Below, in pieces: positions 24,357 through 36,016 of a stretch of 64,000 nucleotides of DNA (the stretch's first letter is position 1; every line of letters begins with the position of its first letter). The notes beneath the pieces are model-generated. The model did no database searches and was not told the origin of the DNA. It saw only the letters and a program-made list of their open reading frames with translations. The stretch comes from Larix kaempferi (lineage: Eukaryota > Streptophyta > Pinopsida > Pinales > Pinaceae). The stretch spans positions 5,830,501-5,894,500 of the forward strand of contig BSBM01000608.1 in assembly GCA_027924585.1 (NCBI GenBank), written 5' to 3'. The translations under genes and the position numbers were made by a program.

Positions 24357-25547
24357 TCACTTCTTCCTCGAAGTGTCCTCGATCTGAAGAACGCCAAGCC
24401 TCTCTCTGAAGTACTCGAACTTCACCCTGGCTAGTGGCTTCGTCAGCACATCTGCAATCTGCTCGTCTGTCACAACATATAGGAGCTTCACAGCTCCTCT
24501 CTGCACCATATCCCTGATATAGTGATATTTGATCTCTATGTGTTTCGACCTGTCATGAAACACTGGATTCTCGGACAGCTTCACACGACTCTGGTTATCA
24601 CAGAAGATACCAGTAGCTTCCAATGGGAGATCAAATAGCTCAGACAGTAGCTTCCGTAGCCATACTGCCTCACAACTAGCTGAGCAGGCTGCAACATACT
24701 CTACCTCAGTTGTACTCAATGCTACGCAGGACTGCTTCCTGCTAAACCAAGAGATCACACCTGATCCCATACTGAAGCAACACCCAGATGTGATCTTCCT
24801 ATCTGCAGCATTTCCAGCCCAATCTGAATCAACATAACCCTGCAGGTTAAACTTTTGATTCACCTCATACCTGAGCCCATAATCCACTGTACCCTTCAGG
24901 TACCTCAGAACATGCTTTACAGCAACCAGGTGAACACTCCTCGGATCCGTCAGGAACTGGCTCAATGTGTTCACAGCAAAGCAAATGTCTGGTCTCGTGT
25001 TCGTCAGGTACATCAAGGACCCAATCATCTGACGATACATAGAGACATCAATCGGCTCAGATGAAGCATCACATAGAAGCTTCAGATTTGATGCCATAGG
25101 TGTGGCCATGGCCTTGCAATCCATCATCCCGAACCTCTTCAGGATCTCTACTGCATACTTCCCTTGTCCAAGGAAGATTCCATCACTCTGCCACACCTCC
25201 ATGCCAAAAAATAAATAGTGCATCATCCCCAAGTTCTTCATCTCGAACTCGGTAGTAAGCTTCCGCTGCGTGTCGGAAATCAATCTATCTTCACCATACC
25301 AAGTTCTGCACATATATGATTTCCTATCATGTGTCTCAGAACCAAGTGGTTGCTCCACATACACTTCTTTTTCAACTACACCATTCAAGGAAGCTGTCTT
25401 GAATCCATCTGGTGTATCTTCTATTTCATCACTTTTATATTTCTCTATGCTGCCATCTGCAACATGCTTGATCTGATAGTTCCATTTGGAAGTCACAGCA
25501 GACTTCCCTTCAGCTCTTGGGACCGCATCCCAAACATTTTTCTTCAT
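24357..25547 (-). CDS. COP-1 shortened RT/RNase H protein (396 aa)
   Basis: An unbroken frame from ATG 25547 to the stop at 24357. Residues about 1-40 match the copia region just before RT (NVWDAVPRAEGKSAVTSKW). The core of RT is missing: after SIEKYK the text jumps to FKTASLNGVVEKEVYVEQP, and after YMCRTWYGE it jumps to LISDTQRKLTTEFEMKNLG, so the Y.DD segment is gone. The rest is RT thumb/connection (MHYLFFGMEVWQ, KYAVEILKRFGMMDCKAMATP) and RNase H (GYVDSDWAGNAADRKITSG, TTEVEYVAACSASCEAVW, DNQSR, HDRSKHIEIKYHYIRD) to the usual copia end. RNase H motifs look complete; polymerase activity cannot be expected. Could be translated after splicing of the leader. Confidence 0.85.
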   Translation of the reverse strand: MKKNVWDAVPRAEGKSAVTSKWNYQIKHVADGSIEKYKSDEIEDTPDGFKTASLNGVVEKEVYVEQPLGSETHDRKSYMCRTWYGEDRLISDTQRKLTTEFEMKNLGMMHYLFFGMEVWQSDGIFLGQGKYAVEILKRFGMMDCKAMATPMASNLKLLCDASSEPIDVSMYRQMIGSLMYLTNTRPDICFAVNTLSQFLTDPRSVHLVAVKHVLRYLKGTVDYGLRYEVNQKFNLQGYVDSDWAGNAADRKITSGCCFSMGSGVISWFSRKQSCVALSTTEVEYVAACSASCEAVWLRKLLSELFDLPLEATGIFCDNQSRVKLSENPVFHDRSKHIEIKYHYIRDMVQRGAVKLLYVVTDEQIADVLTKPLARVKFEYFRERLGVLQIEDTSRKK

Positions 25548-28500
25548 GATCGACGGATCATGGCATTCTTCCCGTATCCTGGGAACTTCAATATCTTCAA
25601 TAGATAAGTTTTGTTGCTGAACAAATGTTGTAGTTCTTCTTTTGTAGGTGATGGCATATGATCTTTCCTACACAACAAGTTAAATTGCATGATTAGAAAA
25701 CATCTCATAGTTTTCAGAACAAATTCTTACACATAAATAAATATGTCATACAGTCATGCAATTATCTTAGCCAATGCTTCAATACAACATTTATCCATAT
25801 CCCGTAACTTTCTAGATGCCTTCCAATCTCTACCAGAACATTGTTAAGAGTGTGCACAACTCCCAACATGTCAGCAAAGAGGTTTCATTCTAGATAAGTA
25901 GCAATGGAATGTTGTACAGTGCCATAGGCCACTTACCCATGTATATTAGTAGTATATTATTCATCAATGCAACTATTCTAATATGCACAATACATATCCT
26001 AAGTCTAGGAACATGAGCATCTACATCATTGAACAATTTTATTTAAACAAACACATATGCAAGAAATGATAATTAAAATACTTATCTTTGTTTGTTCGTT
26101 GGGTGGACTCCCTCTGAGTCTTTGCTTCCTTATAGGAGCTGTTGGAGTCCTAATCTGAAGTAGCTTCTTCTACACCTTTCTGTTGTGGAATGTAGAGAGA
26201 TGGTCAACTCCCTCTGAATATCTGCATCCTTGCATAAACCACTAGAGTGTACTCCCTCTTGATCTTTGCTTCCTGAATTACCTGTTCTTGAACTCATATT
26301 CATCCTTGCATGCTTATTAGTATCATCATTGTGTTATCCTCTAGGTCTCATACAAAATCATACATTCATTAGTATACTATTAAAACACAATAATCTCAAG
26401 CGTGTATAGTCATGATCATTTCAAACAAAAATAATAAGCATTAGCATTCAAGGTTTATGTAGGATTCTTATGGTTATTCAAATCATAAGAGACATAACAT
26501 GTAATTACTCAAACCCATGACTCTTCGGGTTAGTTGAATCATCAATCAAGATAAGAGATATAATATGCATAAAACCTGTGATTATTCAAACCTATAACTC
26601 TTTGGGTTAGTTGAATCATCAATCAAGATAATAAAACTTGTGATTATTCAAACCTATACCTTCATGATTCTTCTGGTCAGTCATATCATGAATTATGGTA
26701 AGAAATATAATATGCATACGGCCATGACTTATTCAAACCTACGACTTCATGAATAATCATTATCAAACAACACAACAGTATAAGATCCTAACACAAGGTA
26801 GGATTCTATCTTGATATAGGAAAAACATACCTGGATTAGCATGCTAGCTAGTTTATGTCTAACATACCCGCATAATGTCTTCTGGTTCTCTTCAGTGACT
26901 TGTTCTAGTAACCTGCATGTCTCATATGTTAACCATTACAAAACCAAGTTATACATACCTCGTAAATGGATCTTCTATGGGATCCATGACAATGGATGAA
27001 TCTTTGTCCTCATGTTATCATGACCATATGTTCTTGGACCAGAACATGATTTGTCTTTCTTGGTATACCTTTCATGTTAGTAGACAACATAAACCTCATA
27101 CAACACCATAATGCATTAGTACAATCATAAGTGTCAATACCCTAATCAATGAATATTTTCTATCGTGCATTCATAGTTTTATTAAGGTGATACAGCAAAC
27201 CTAAAATCAAGATTGTACTAACCGTAATAACATGAAGACAAACATACCATAAACTTAATCATGGACAAATATCGAAACATACCTCGATGAGTCATACCTG
27301 TCGAGATCGCTTGTAATCTTCTTATGTAAGGCCTTAGCCTCATCTCCCTCTGAAACATGAACTTCTTCACTTATGTAAGTGACCAATCCATCTTCTTCTA
27401 GGATTAACCCAATCCACTTGATTTGAAAGAAATGGACCTTGAGCTGGATATGGGTTTGTCAGAGAAACCCCAAAAATTCAAACTTTGAATTTCAAACTTC
27501 TGACAGGATAGAAATATGCGCCTTGATGAGCTGATCAAACTGGTATATTCAGAATTTGAAAACTGCAAAGTTTCACTCCTCAATTTTCCTTTTGAAACTT
27601 CTGGATTCACTGGACGTGACCCTGAACTGGGGTTTGATGAAGCCCACTCTTCCACCCAATCAAAATGTTTGATCCAAAGCTCTAAGCTTCTATTTTTCTG
27701 AGGAGCTTCCAGCCGTGGTCACAGATTTCAAAAGTTCCCATTTTTACAGAAGCCCTAATTTTCCACTTTTCTGATCAAAGTCCCGAACTAGGGTCTAATC
27801 AAGCCCGGCCTTCTTCCCAACCAAAAATTATGATCTTGCTCTCTAAATTTCTATTTTTATGAGTAGCATCCAACCGTGGTCTCCGATTACAAAAATTCCA
27901 ACTTTCTCCAAAGCCCTAAATTCCGGAAGCCATGAATGAAGGTACTCAAAAATAATTCTGTTTTGACATAAATATGTACCTGATTGTTTCTAGTGTAACT
28001 CTGAACTTTTTGATCCACAGGGTCTGAAAAAGTTTCCTGAGATAGCCTGACTTGTTATCTTTCCATCTTGACAGGTCTGACCTCAATTGGATTCTCTGAG
28101 AGAGAGTTATTCCAAATGTCGCAACGTGACCTGTTTTGGGATAATTCATGAGAGCGAACTTGTACGGTGTGCCACGTGTCACTGTTTGAACTTCGGCCTC
28201 TGAAAAATTTTCCTGAGATAGCTCGGCCTGTTATATTTCCATCCTGACAGGTCTGACCTCAATTGGACTCTCTGAGAGAGAGTTATGCCAAGTGTCGCAA
28301 CGTGACCTGTTTATGGGATAATACAAGAGAGCGGACTTGTACGGCGTGCCACGTGTCACTAGTTCAACTTAGGCATCTGAAAAAGTTTTCTGAGATAGTA
28401 CAGTCTGTGTACTATCTATCACTTTTCACGAAATTTCATTTGGAGCTTCCTAGCCCAAGTTATGACCTTTTTCCCAAGGTCACCTGATTTTGACTCAGAT

Positions 28501-28748
28501 CTGGAAGAGGCAGAAACCCTATATTGTACAGATCATAAATCACAAAGTACAACGAATTAGAGGTTGTCCTTTGGACACAAGATACATGTGGATCTTAGCT
28601 TCGTCTTGTAACAATTTCAGATCCGAAAAATTCGCCAAAACGGATTTATAGCGAAAGTGATACGATGACTGGTTTTTGCTATATCAAGCCCTAGCATCGT
28701 AAGTGCAACAAGTGTCATGCATGCCATATCATGCCTTCTTTCAGGCTA
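25548..28748 (-). other. COP-1 leader: 3.2 kb, gag fragment, splice-like sites
   Basis: Between primer site and RT frame there is no gag-pol gene. One gag fragment is visible at about 27330-27425 (LEEDGLVTYISEEVHVSEGD, then EAKALHKK), ending in CTCGACAG/GTATGA, a donor-like site at about 27300. Other donor-like CAG/GTATGT or GG/GTATGTT sites occur near 26831 and 26868. A branch-point-like CTAATC (25691-25696) and acceptor-like TTGTGTAG/GAAAG (25667/25668) precede the RT frame. The sequence is homologous to COP-2 46556-49172. From 26100 to 26270 three purine-rich agagggagt phrases recur. Function unknown; splicing is inference. Confidence 0.6.
28000..28375. repeat. About 180-bp tandem duplication in COP-1 leader
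   Basis: The phrase gacaggtctgacctcaattg occurs near 28070 and 28248, each followed by gagagagagttat and gtcgcaacgtgacctgtt. The same doubled unit is found in COP-2 near 48480 and 48660, so the duplication predates the split of the two elements. Confidence 0.85.
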
Positions 28749-28760
28749 GCTCTGATACCA
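28749..28760 (-). other. COP-1 primer binding site (tRNA-iMet)
   Basis: Minus strand TGGTATCAGAGC directly abuts the 5' LTR. Same primer type as TEK-1 and COP-2. Confidence 0.95.
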
Positions 28761-29410
28761 TGTTAAATTTTCTGAATTTACTTCAATATGATCTAGGATC
28801 TTAACTGAGAGAACAACATGTACAGCATATCTACAGCATATCAATCATGGAGACAATAATGCAAGCACACAAGAGACACAACGATTTACTTGGGGAAAAC
28901 CATAAAGGTGAAAAACCCCAATAACTTCCTCAGAGATAGATCGAGCAATGATACAACCAACCAAGAGAGATAGCCATAACCTAGCAGCAGATCCTCCTCC
29001 TCCATAAGTGCGCCACTCCTCCTTGAGTGCATGTGTGAGAAGTGAGTGAGTAAATAGAGTGCCTCCCGCACTCTATTTATACTTGACTTGACTTGCCTTT
29101 TTACCTAACTCATGTAGGCTCGAACTTAACCACATAACATAATGCTGACTGGGCCGACCCCCAATAGGGTGGTCTAATAACCCTTTGACCCACATGGACG
29201 ACCCCCAATAGGGTGGTCTAATGACCCTTTGACCCACATGACTTATACAGGGCCGACCCCAAATAAGGTGGTCTAATAACCCATCAAGTATAAGTTATGA
29301 CACATAAAATATAAGTGACAACACTTCCTTATAGAGGAATAATACCATCTCTATAGGAATACAATATACATATATGTGAAATACATTCCGAAGTTACATA
29401 TACATCAACA
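28761..29410 (-). repeat. COP-1 5' LTR
   Basis: 650 bp, almost identical to 22163-22812. Carries the same triple U3 unit (29152-29282) and the same TATA hairpin at 29051-29079. In element sense this is the promoter LTR. Confidence 0.95.
29051..29079 (-). promoter_or_regulatory. COP-1 5' LTR promoter TATA box in hairpin
   Basis: TATAAATAGAG on the minus strand, embedded in the perfect 12-bp inverted repeat TAAATAGAGTGC / GCACTCTATTTA with a 5-base loop. This LTR would drive transcription leftwards. Confidence 0.85.
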
Positions 29411-29415
29411 ACTGT

Positions 29416-29700
29416 AAGGGAAATCTAGGTTTGAAACCCTATTAGTATGTCATTCGTAGGTGGAAAACCACTTCCAACATTAAAACCAAGAATATTACCT
29501 CCTCCAAAGGAGAAGTACAATATGGACAGTGAATTTCTCGTGGCGGGAATTCCAACACTAGGATGACCAGAAGTTAGAATTTGTATGCTAATATATGGCA
29601 TCCCAACTGAAGAGACACCAGAGACATGTGGCATATTTGAGGAAGAATTTGTTCCACTATATAGTGGTATCAAAGGGGAATTTGTGCCTCACATAAATAC
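29416..29700 (-). pseudogene. TAT-1 Gag N-terminal fragment
   Basis: Continues the TAT-1 gag across the COP-1 insertion. The minus strand reads GGGNILGFNVGSGFPPTNDI near 29450-29510 and SGVSSVGMPYISI near 29590-29630, a Gly/Ser/Pro-rich gag N-terminus. A stop at 29425 and others break it. Confidence 0.6.
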
Positions 29701-30560
29701 ACTAAGTGTAGTAGGGTTAGGTCCCCCATGATGTGATGAACCACTTGTTTCATACATATTGTGTTTTTTATCAAAAAGAAATTCAAATGGATTTGTGGTT
29801 AGAGGTATGCCCAAAAGTATCAAGATAGGACCATCATGTTGTGTTCAGGGAGGATTAAAATTAGCTAGTGGTTAATTATCAAGAGCATCAATTTCAGGTG
29901 GGCCAAAATCTCCTAACAAGTTCCATTTAGTCTTTCAATGTATGCATATTTTTCTTCCAATGTTGTCCCAAGTTGTGTGTAAGTTTGTCTCAGTCTAGAT
30001 TGGGATTTTCTTATTTAAACATCTTCAAGTTAATGGTGGTTCAACAATTTTGAAAGGAGACCATCTTAAGCACCTAAACTAGTGTCATATGTACAAACAC
30101 TTTTACTTGTTTTAACTTCAACCAAATGTATCTTATTGAAAGAGAAAACAAACCTATGACCATGCTAGACATAACACCAAGAAAAAATAACCTAGGTAAT
30201 AAATATACGACCAACAACAAGAAAACAAGGTAGAGAACCTTTTGTATGATTAGCCTAGGAGTATCAAACACCGAGACCAAATAATGAAGATCATAAAATT
30301 TATGGTGAATCTCATGAAACAATCACCCAATGTACAAGTTCTCTTATGAAGAATGTACCCCCAAGGTATTTGAAATAGATTTGATATGTCTATATCAGGT
30401 ACCACAATCACTTCCTTCTTGCAATCACCTATGAGAAACCTAGGAAAATCCACTAAGGTTACCACTTTGCAAATCAATATCCAGGGGTAACATTCATTGG
30501 TCAAGTGTTTTCATATGGGAAGAAAACATAGGACTAAGTCCTAGACCCGAAACTATAATA
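29701..30560 (-). other. Probable TAT-1 5' leader
   Basis: No protein similarity recognised. On the minus strand, gggtgacaccaattttatta near 30565-30585 and the text after it resemble the stretch that follows the 5' LTR in some plant Tat-type elements, but no LTR pair is available to confirm the border. Confidence 0.3.
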
Positions 30561-31640
30561 AAATTGGTGTCACCCTAAGGAATTGACAATTATACTAAAT
30601 CTCTCATTCATGCCTATCCCACTAAACAAGCGAGAGGGGATAATCTGTACACTTAACTAGCTTGACCCAGTATTTGGTGCATGTGTTAGGCACTCTTTCT
30701 CAACAAATGTTTTTTTTATTAATGGGTTTTAACTCTCTTGAGTGGAATCTAGTTAAGTTTCAATGGACTTGGAGAATGCACTTTCCACCTTGCACCAAGG
30801 CTCTACTACCTATGTTATTTGCATTTTCTATAAAACAATTTTGGTTTCTTTTAATTAGTTTGTTTATTTTAATGTTTCTTATTAATCAAGGCATGGAGTG
30901 AAACTTATATGGTGTTCATTTGACTATCAATTTTCCTAAAATAATAAAGAGAATTAAAATGTAAAAGGAAAATGCATTTCATGTTTCTTTCAATGAAGTG
31001 GGGCAAAATTTCTATAGCCCGTGAAAAGGGAAAAGGATATCATGTTTCTTTTTTAAAATTCAATACAATGTAAATGTTCTAAATTCCAAAGACACTTCCA
31101 AGTGATTAAGAAATAATAAATCAAAATGCGCATGAAAACACTTTCAAACACTTTTTACAATCTAAAATCATGAATAGGGGAAATTTTAAGGATCCATAAT
31201 TTTCTTAAAGTGTAGAAACTTTGGCAAATCTTAATAATTCTTAAATTTCCAACCATAAATTTTTGTGTAATATTTTTCTTAAAAAAATCAAATTTCTAAA
31301 GGATTTATATATTTTTGGACAATTTTGGAAACTTTTAGAGTAAAAAACTTTTACCCCATGGAGTTTGGGCTAATAAATTTAAAAAAAATGGAAATTGGAA
31401 AATATTTTTTAAAAATATGACAAAAATTAAACCATGGACTAAATTCACCACTAAAATTTTCCTTGATCATCAAAATAATGAAAACAAAAAATGACCATAC
31501 AAACATTCTTAAAAAACCTTTTTCAGTTTTAATTCATGCAATAATTGAATGAAAAATATCTTTTTTTAAAATAAGATTAAGAAAATCATAGTTTTGAGCA
31601 TCCATGCACCACATGTAGTTAGTTTTCAGATCAAGAAATA
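30561..31640. other. Unassigned, strongly AT-rich
   Basis: A/T-rich with many A runs (31100-31600). It may hold the decayed TAT-1 5' LTR. No coding region, terminal repeats or tandem array recognised. Confidence 0.4.
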
Positions 31641-31649
31641 AAGTGTCAT

Positions 31650-32358
31650 CTTTTAGTCTAACATAAGTGTCATATTTTAGTTTAACATAAGTGTCATCAT
31701 GCAATAACACTTAACTAGATATTCTTTGTTATCACTTAGTAAACTCTGTTAACTGATTATTTCTTGTTAACATCACTGTAATGACCAATTCGAGTTCTCC
31801 TTTGATTTATTGAAGTCTTCATTGAATTTTAACGATTCAAATTCTCTCTTAATTAATTCTTTCTATGCAATTCAAATTCTCTCATATATTATCACATCTT
31901 ATCTTTATCTCTTGTCTTATCTGCATGGTCCACATGTGCCAACTTAATTATCATATAAAATATACTAAGGATATTTTCCCAATAATGTGATCATATTGTT
32001 CTACTATCGTTGCAAGTGGTTATATGCTAAGATAATTCACTCTAGAGGTGATCAGTTTGTAGAGTAGACTTAATATCTCAATAATGGTTAGTAGTGCATC
32101 ACACACCAAACATGCTTCGACATTCAAAGCATCACCTCAACACATGAGGCACCACCTCAACACATGAGGATCTGTCTTGAAACACAAGTCCTTATCCTTG
32201 ACTAGCAAGATTGTACAATATCATCACTTTGACATACAAAGCACTTGCCTCAACACATGAATCTTAACCATTCTTGAGTCCAAATCAAGAATGGTTAAGC
32301 TCAATCTTGACACACAAGATTGACTTGGAGAATGACTCATGTTGTTGTAACTTTAACA
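31650..32358 (-). repeat. COP-4 left (3') LTR, truncated
   Basis: Shares aagtgtcatcatgcaataac, taacattatcaaag-type stretches and the end taactttaaca with 36540-37276. The adjacent minus-strand CACTGAGAGGGAG (32359-32371) is a plausible polypurine tract. Confidence 0.8.
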
Positions 32359-32371
32359 CTCCCTCTCAGTG

Positions 32372-33960
32372 AGGGAGGAATTCTCTTCCATGCTAATATT
32401 GTCTTGGAAGTACCTATAATTCGTCACGGAAAAAGGATTAGTCAACATATATGTTATCTACTCACAAGTACAAATGTATTGAAGTCTTATGGCACCTCTC
32501 TGGACCATGTCTCTAATGTAGTGATACTTCATCTCAATGTGTTTCAATTTTTCATGAAACGCAAGGTTTTATGAGAGCTTAACACAACTCTGATTGTTAG
32601 CACAAATGAAAATAGTCTCAAGAGTCTCATTGAACAACCCAACAAGTAGATTCCTAAGCCACACAACTTCTTGGAAGGAGGTACTAGCTGCAATATACTC
32701 TACTTATTTAGTACTCTGGGATACAGAGACTTGCTTCCTGACATTGGACCAAGATATCATAGCTAATCCCAAGCTAAAACAAAATCTGGATGTACTCTTT
32801 TGGTCCACAATACTATCACCCTAGTCAGATTCAGCATAACCAAGTAACATCATTCCACCACTGGAAGCATATCTGAGTCAATAATAAATAGTACCTAGAA
32901 GGTATCTAAGAACATGCTTGGAAACAACCCAATTTCTATGTCTTGGCTTAGACATGAACTAACTCAATATACTCACATCATAACATATGTCTGGTCTAGT
33001 ATGTATCAAATGCATTAAGGAATCAATGAGCTATCTATATATGGTAGGATCCACTAGATATGATCTGGAATCTAACTCATGTAGTTTCTTCATATTAGAC
33101 ACCATTGGAGTAGACATGAACTTATAGTCCATCATACCAAATCTACACAACACATCAACTGTGTACTTTCCTTTTGAAAGAAATATCTCATCTTTCCTTT
33201 GCCAAACTTCTAGGTAAAGAAAATAGTGCATAAGACCTAAGTATTTCATTTCAAACTCTGAAGTGAGATCCCTCTTGAATCAAGCTATGTGTTTTTCCTC
33301 TCCTATTAAGGAACAAGTCATCAACATGGAGAACCAATATCAGTGGTTGGTTCTTCACAACCTTGAAGTACAGGTTGGGGTCAACTTCTCTTTTGGAGAA
33401 AACCAAGCTCTGAAGATAACTGCCAATCCTTGAATACCAAGCCCTCGGGGCCTACTTAATCCCATACAAGGATTTCTTAAGTTTTCATACATGGGACTCC
33501 TTCCCATGAAATAAAAACCCCTTAGGTTTCTATATGTATGCTTCTTCCTCAACTTCACCATTGAGAAAGGCAGTCTTCAAATCCATCTGGTGAAGTTTCC
33601 ACCCCAAAATTGAAGCAAGGGAAATTATAGCTTGACTAGTGGTCTACCTAGCCACAAGAGAGAAAGTCTCATTATAGTCTATCCATTCTTTCTGTGAGAA
33701 ACTGCAAGCCAAAAATATTGCTTTATATTTCTCAATATTGCCATCAGATGCATGTTTGATTTTATAAATCCACTTGGAAGTTACTATAGACTCCCCTTCG
33801 GGTTTAGGAACCACTTCCCATACATCATTATGCATGATGGATTTGTATTCTTCCACCATGGAATCTTGTCATACATTTTTCTTATCAACTTATTCATAGG
33901 TAGAGGGTTTCGAATCACTAATGTGACTCATATGTGCTACATATCCTGAAAATATTGCAG
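32372..33960 (-). pseudogene. COP-4 RT and RNase H remnant
   Basis: Right to left: pre-RT segment EEYKSIMHNDVWEVVPKPEG and SKWIYKIKHASDGNIEKYK (33859-33720), RT pieces including the active-site text HVDD at 33317-33328, MHYFLYLEVWQRKDEIFLSK and CRFGMMDYKFMSTPMVSN (33240-33090), then RNase H to about 32400. Frameshifts and stops split it into at least four frames. The RT metal-binding box is preserved, unlike COP-1. Confidence 0.8.
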
Positions 33961-35050
33961 GTCTCTTTCACTCTCTGGATGAGCTTGGAGGTGCTCCATC
34001 CTTTTCTGCCTCTTGTATAATGTCTCGACACCATGCATATCTTCTCTTAGCAGGAGGTACATAAAGAGATATTTCTATCATATCTTCAAGCTCTTAAGGA
34101 TCAAGTGGATCTATGGGCTCTTCTGGATTCTCCATATCAACATCTGAAAAGGGAGAATCAGAAACTGGATCCTCCGTCATAGGAGTATCATGGTCCTCCA
34201 TATATGAATCACACTGAATTTTTTTGGAGCGCTTGAAGGCATCCTCTTCGAGAAAATTTACATCTCTGTTGACTTCAATGTTTCTTTGTCCTAGAACATA
34301 GATTCTATAAGCTTTGGAGGATTCAATATATCCAACAAATGTTCCTTTCTTTATGGATGGCTTCATCTTTCTCCTCTTCTCTTTTGGTACATGAATGTAG
34401 ACATGAAAACTGAAAATATTCAAATGTCCATCATTTGGTTTCCCACCAGTGAAAACCTCTTCAGGAGTCTTTTCTCCCAATATAACATGAGGGATTTTGT
34501 TCTGAATATAAACAACAGTGTTGGAGGCTTCTTCCCATAAGGATGTGGGAAGATACTGATCACACATCATGGATTTTGCAGCCTCACATATTGTTATGTT
34601 CTTTATTTCAGCAACCCCATTTTGTTGGGGGTTATAGGGTATAGTCAGTTGTCTTATTATTCCTACATCTTAACAAAATTCATTGAAGTCATGGGACCCA
34701 AACCCTCCTCCATTATCAGATCTCAAAACATGAATGTGATTTCCATTCTGATTCTCAACCAGTGCTTTAAACTCTTGAAAGTTTTTGAAAGTTTCACTCT
34801 TTGCTTTCAGAAAATAAAACCATGACTTGCAAGATAATTCATCTATGAAAATCACATAATACAAATAACCACTCAAAGAGGGTGCAGACATAGGACTACA
34901 TACACTAGAATGAATCAATTCAAGGATCCCTTTGGATATTTTGGTACTACTTGGAAAACTCTTCTTAATGTTCTTTGCAAGAGTGCAACCTCTACAAACA
35001 CTAACAAAATCAGATTTAAATATGGGCATACCTTTCACCATATTCTACCA
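33961..35050 (-). pseudogene. COP-4 integrase remnant
   Basis: From 35041 leftwards the minus strand gives the zinc-binding end (VCRGCTLAKNIKKSFPSS), then the core (LYYVIFIDELSCKSWFYFLK, HVLRSDNGGGFGSHDFNEFC), a break near 34620-34670, and the C-terminal part 34570-34094 (LWEEASNTVVYIQNKIPH, GTFVGYIESSKAYRIYV). The first core Asp is present as FIDE and the second as RSDNGG. The catalytic Glu block lies in the broken stretch near 34610. Confidence 0.8.
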
Positions 35051-35099
35051 TCACTAGTGGTAATGGATCCAAAAAGGGTTGAGATAAGATAGTACTCCT

Positions 35100-36003
35100 T
35101 CCTCATCTCTTGATCATCGTATGAATTCTTTCTTGTAGGTTCATCTTATGTAGTAGTAGAAGCACAAAACCTACCCTTGAACTTTCCTCTTTGCTTTGCA
35201 CTACATTCTCTTGCATAATGGCCCTTCTTATTGCAATTGAAACATTGAACTTTAGAATTATTAAGTTATTCAAATCATTCTCCTTTTCATGCGAGAATTT
35301 CTTGTGAGATTTATTACCTCTCTTAATCTATGCCTCAACAACAAGGTTCTCTTATTTGGAGGCAGTATACTTTCTCCGGATTCACCCTTCTTCTTGTAGA
35401 AAATCATGCCACAATATCTTGAAGTTAAGTTTCACTTCTCAACCATTTACTACAACCAAGAATGTCTCCCATGAAGATGGAATACCATCAACAATGATCT
35501 GTATGAGATACTCATCATCGACCGTCACAACAATGCTCATGATTTGATCTATTACTTGAGAGATATTTGTGAAGAAGGAAGCCACAACTTCATCCTTTTC
35601 CATATTCATATTTGGAAGCTTGTTCTTCAGTGCTCTCTTTTGAATGGGCACCTTCTTCTCATAAATATTTATCAGTGTAGAAGCATTCCTTTGTGGTCTT
35701 CAATGGAGTAATCAGGGGCATAAATGTGTCTTTCACGGAATCATAAATGATTCTCTTTGCTTTCGATTAATTCTTCTTGAAGGTAATGTTCCCTGCATTA
35801 TAAGTAGGCCCTTCAATAACACTAGATACATATCCATCTAAATCATGCTCTTCCAGGATATTTAGAATTATGTCCATCCAAGTATTGAAGTTCGAATTTC
35901 CTTGGAGTCTATCTTCCGGTCTTACTGATATTGAAGCCATTATTCCACTTAGGATAAACATAGGCTCAAGTTTGACTTCAAAACTTATCTCTTTCATGTC
36001 TTG
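35100..36003 (-). pseudogene. COP-4 Gag remnant
   Basis: N-terminus at 35997-35767 (GNSNFNTWMDIILNILEEHD), middle at 35651-35439 (VVASFFTNISQVIDQIMSIV), and a zinc knuckle CFNCNKKGHYAREC near 35200-35250 with correct C-x2-C-x4-H-x4-C spacing. Directly after it the text passes to integrase with no D-S-G protease, so an internal deletion removed protease. Confidence 0.75.
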
Positions 36004-36004
36004 A

Positions 36005-36016
36005 GCTCTAATACTA
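36005..36016 (-). other. COP-4 primer binding site
   Basis: Minus strand TAGTATTAGAGC abuts the LTR and differs at two positions from the initiator-Met site TGGTATCAGAGC. Confidence 0.75.

Larger units (their letters stand above)
22158..29415 (-). mobile_element. COP-1, young non-autonomous copia-type element
   Basis: Minus-strand element with 650-bp LTRs at 22163-22812 and 28761-29410, target duplication ACTGT (22158-22162 and 29411-29415), tRNA-iMet primer site next to the right LTR, and a polypurine tract next to the left one. The LTRs differ at about 8 sites by eye (about 1.2%), making this the youngest datable insertion in the window. Inside are a long leader with only a gag fragment, a 396-codon RT/RNase H frame lacking the RT active-site region, and tandem arrays before the polypurine tract. 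No protease or integrase is present. It sits in the gag of TAT-1. Confidence 0.93.
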
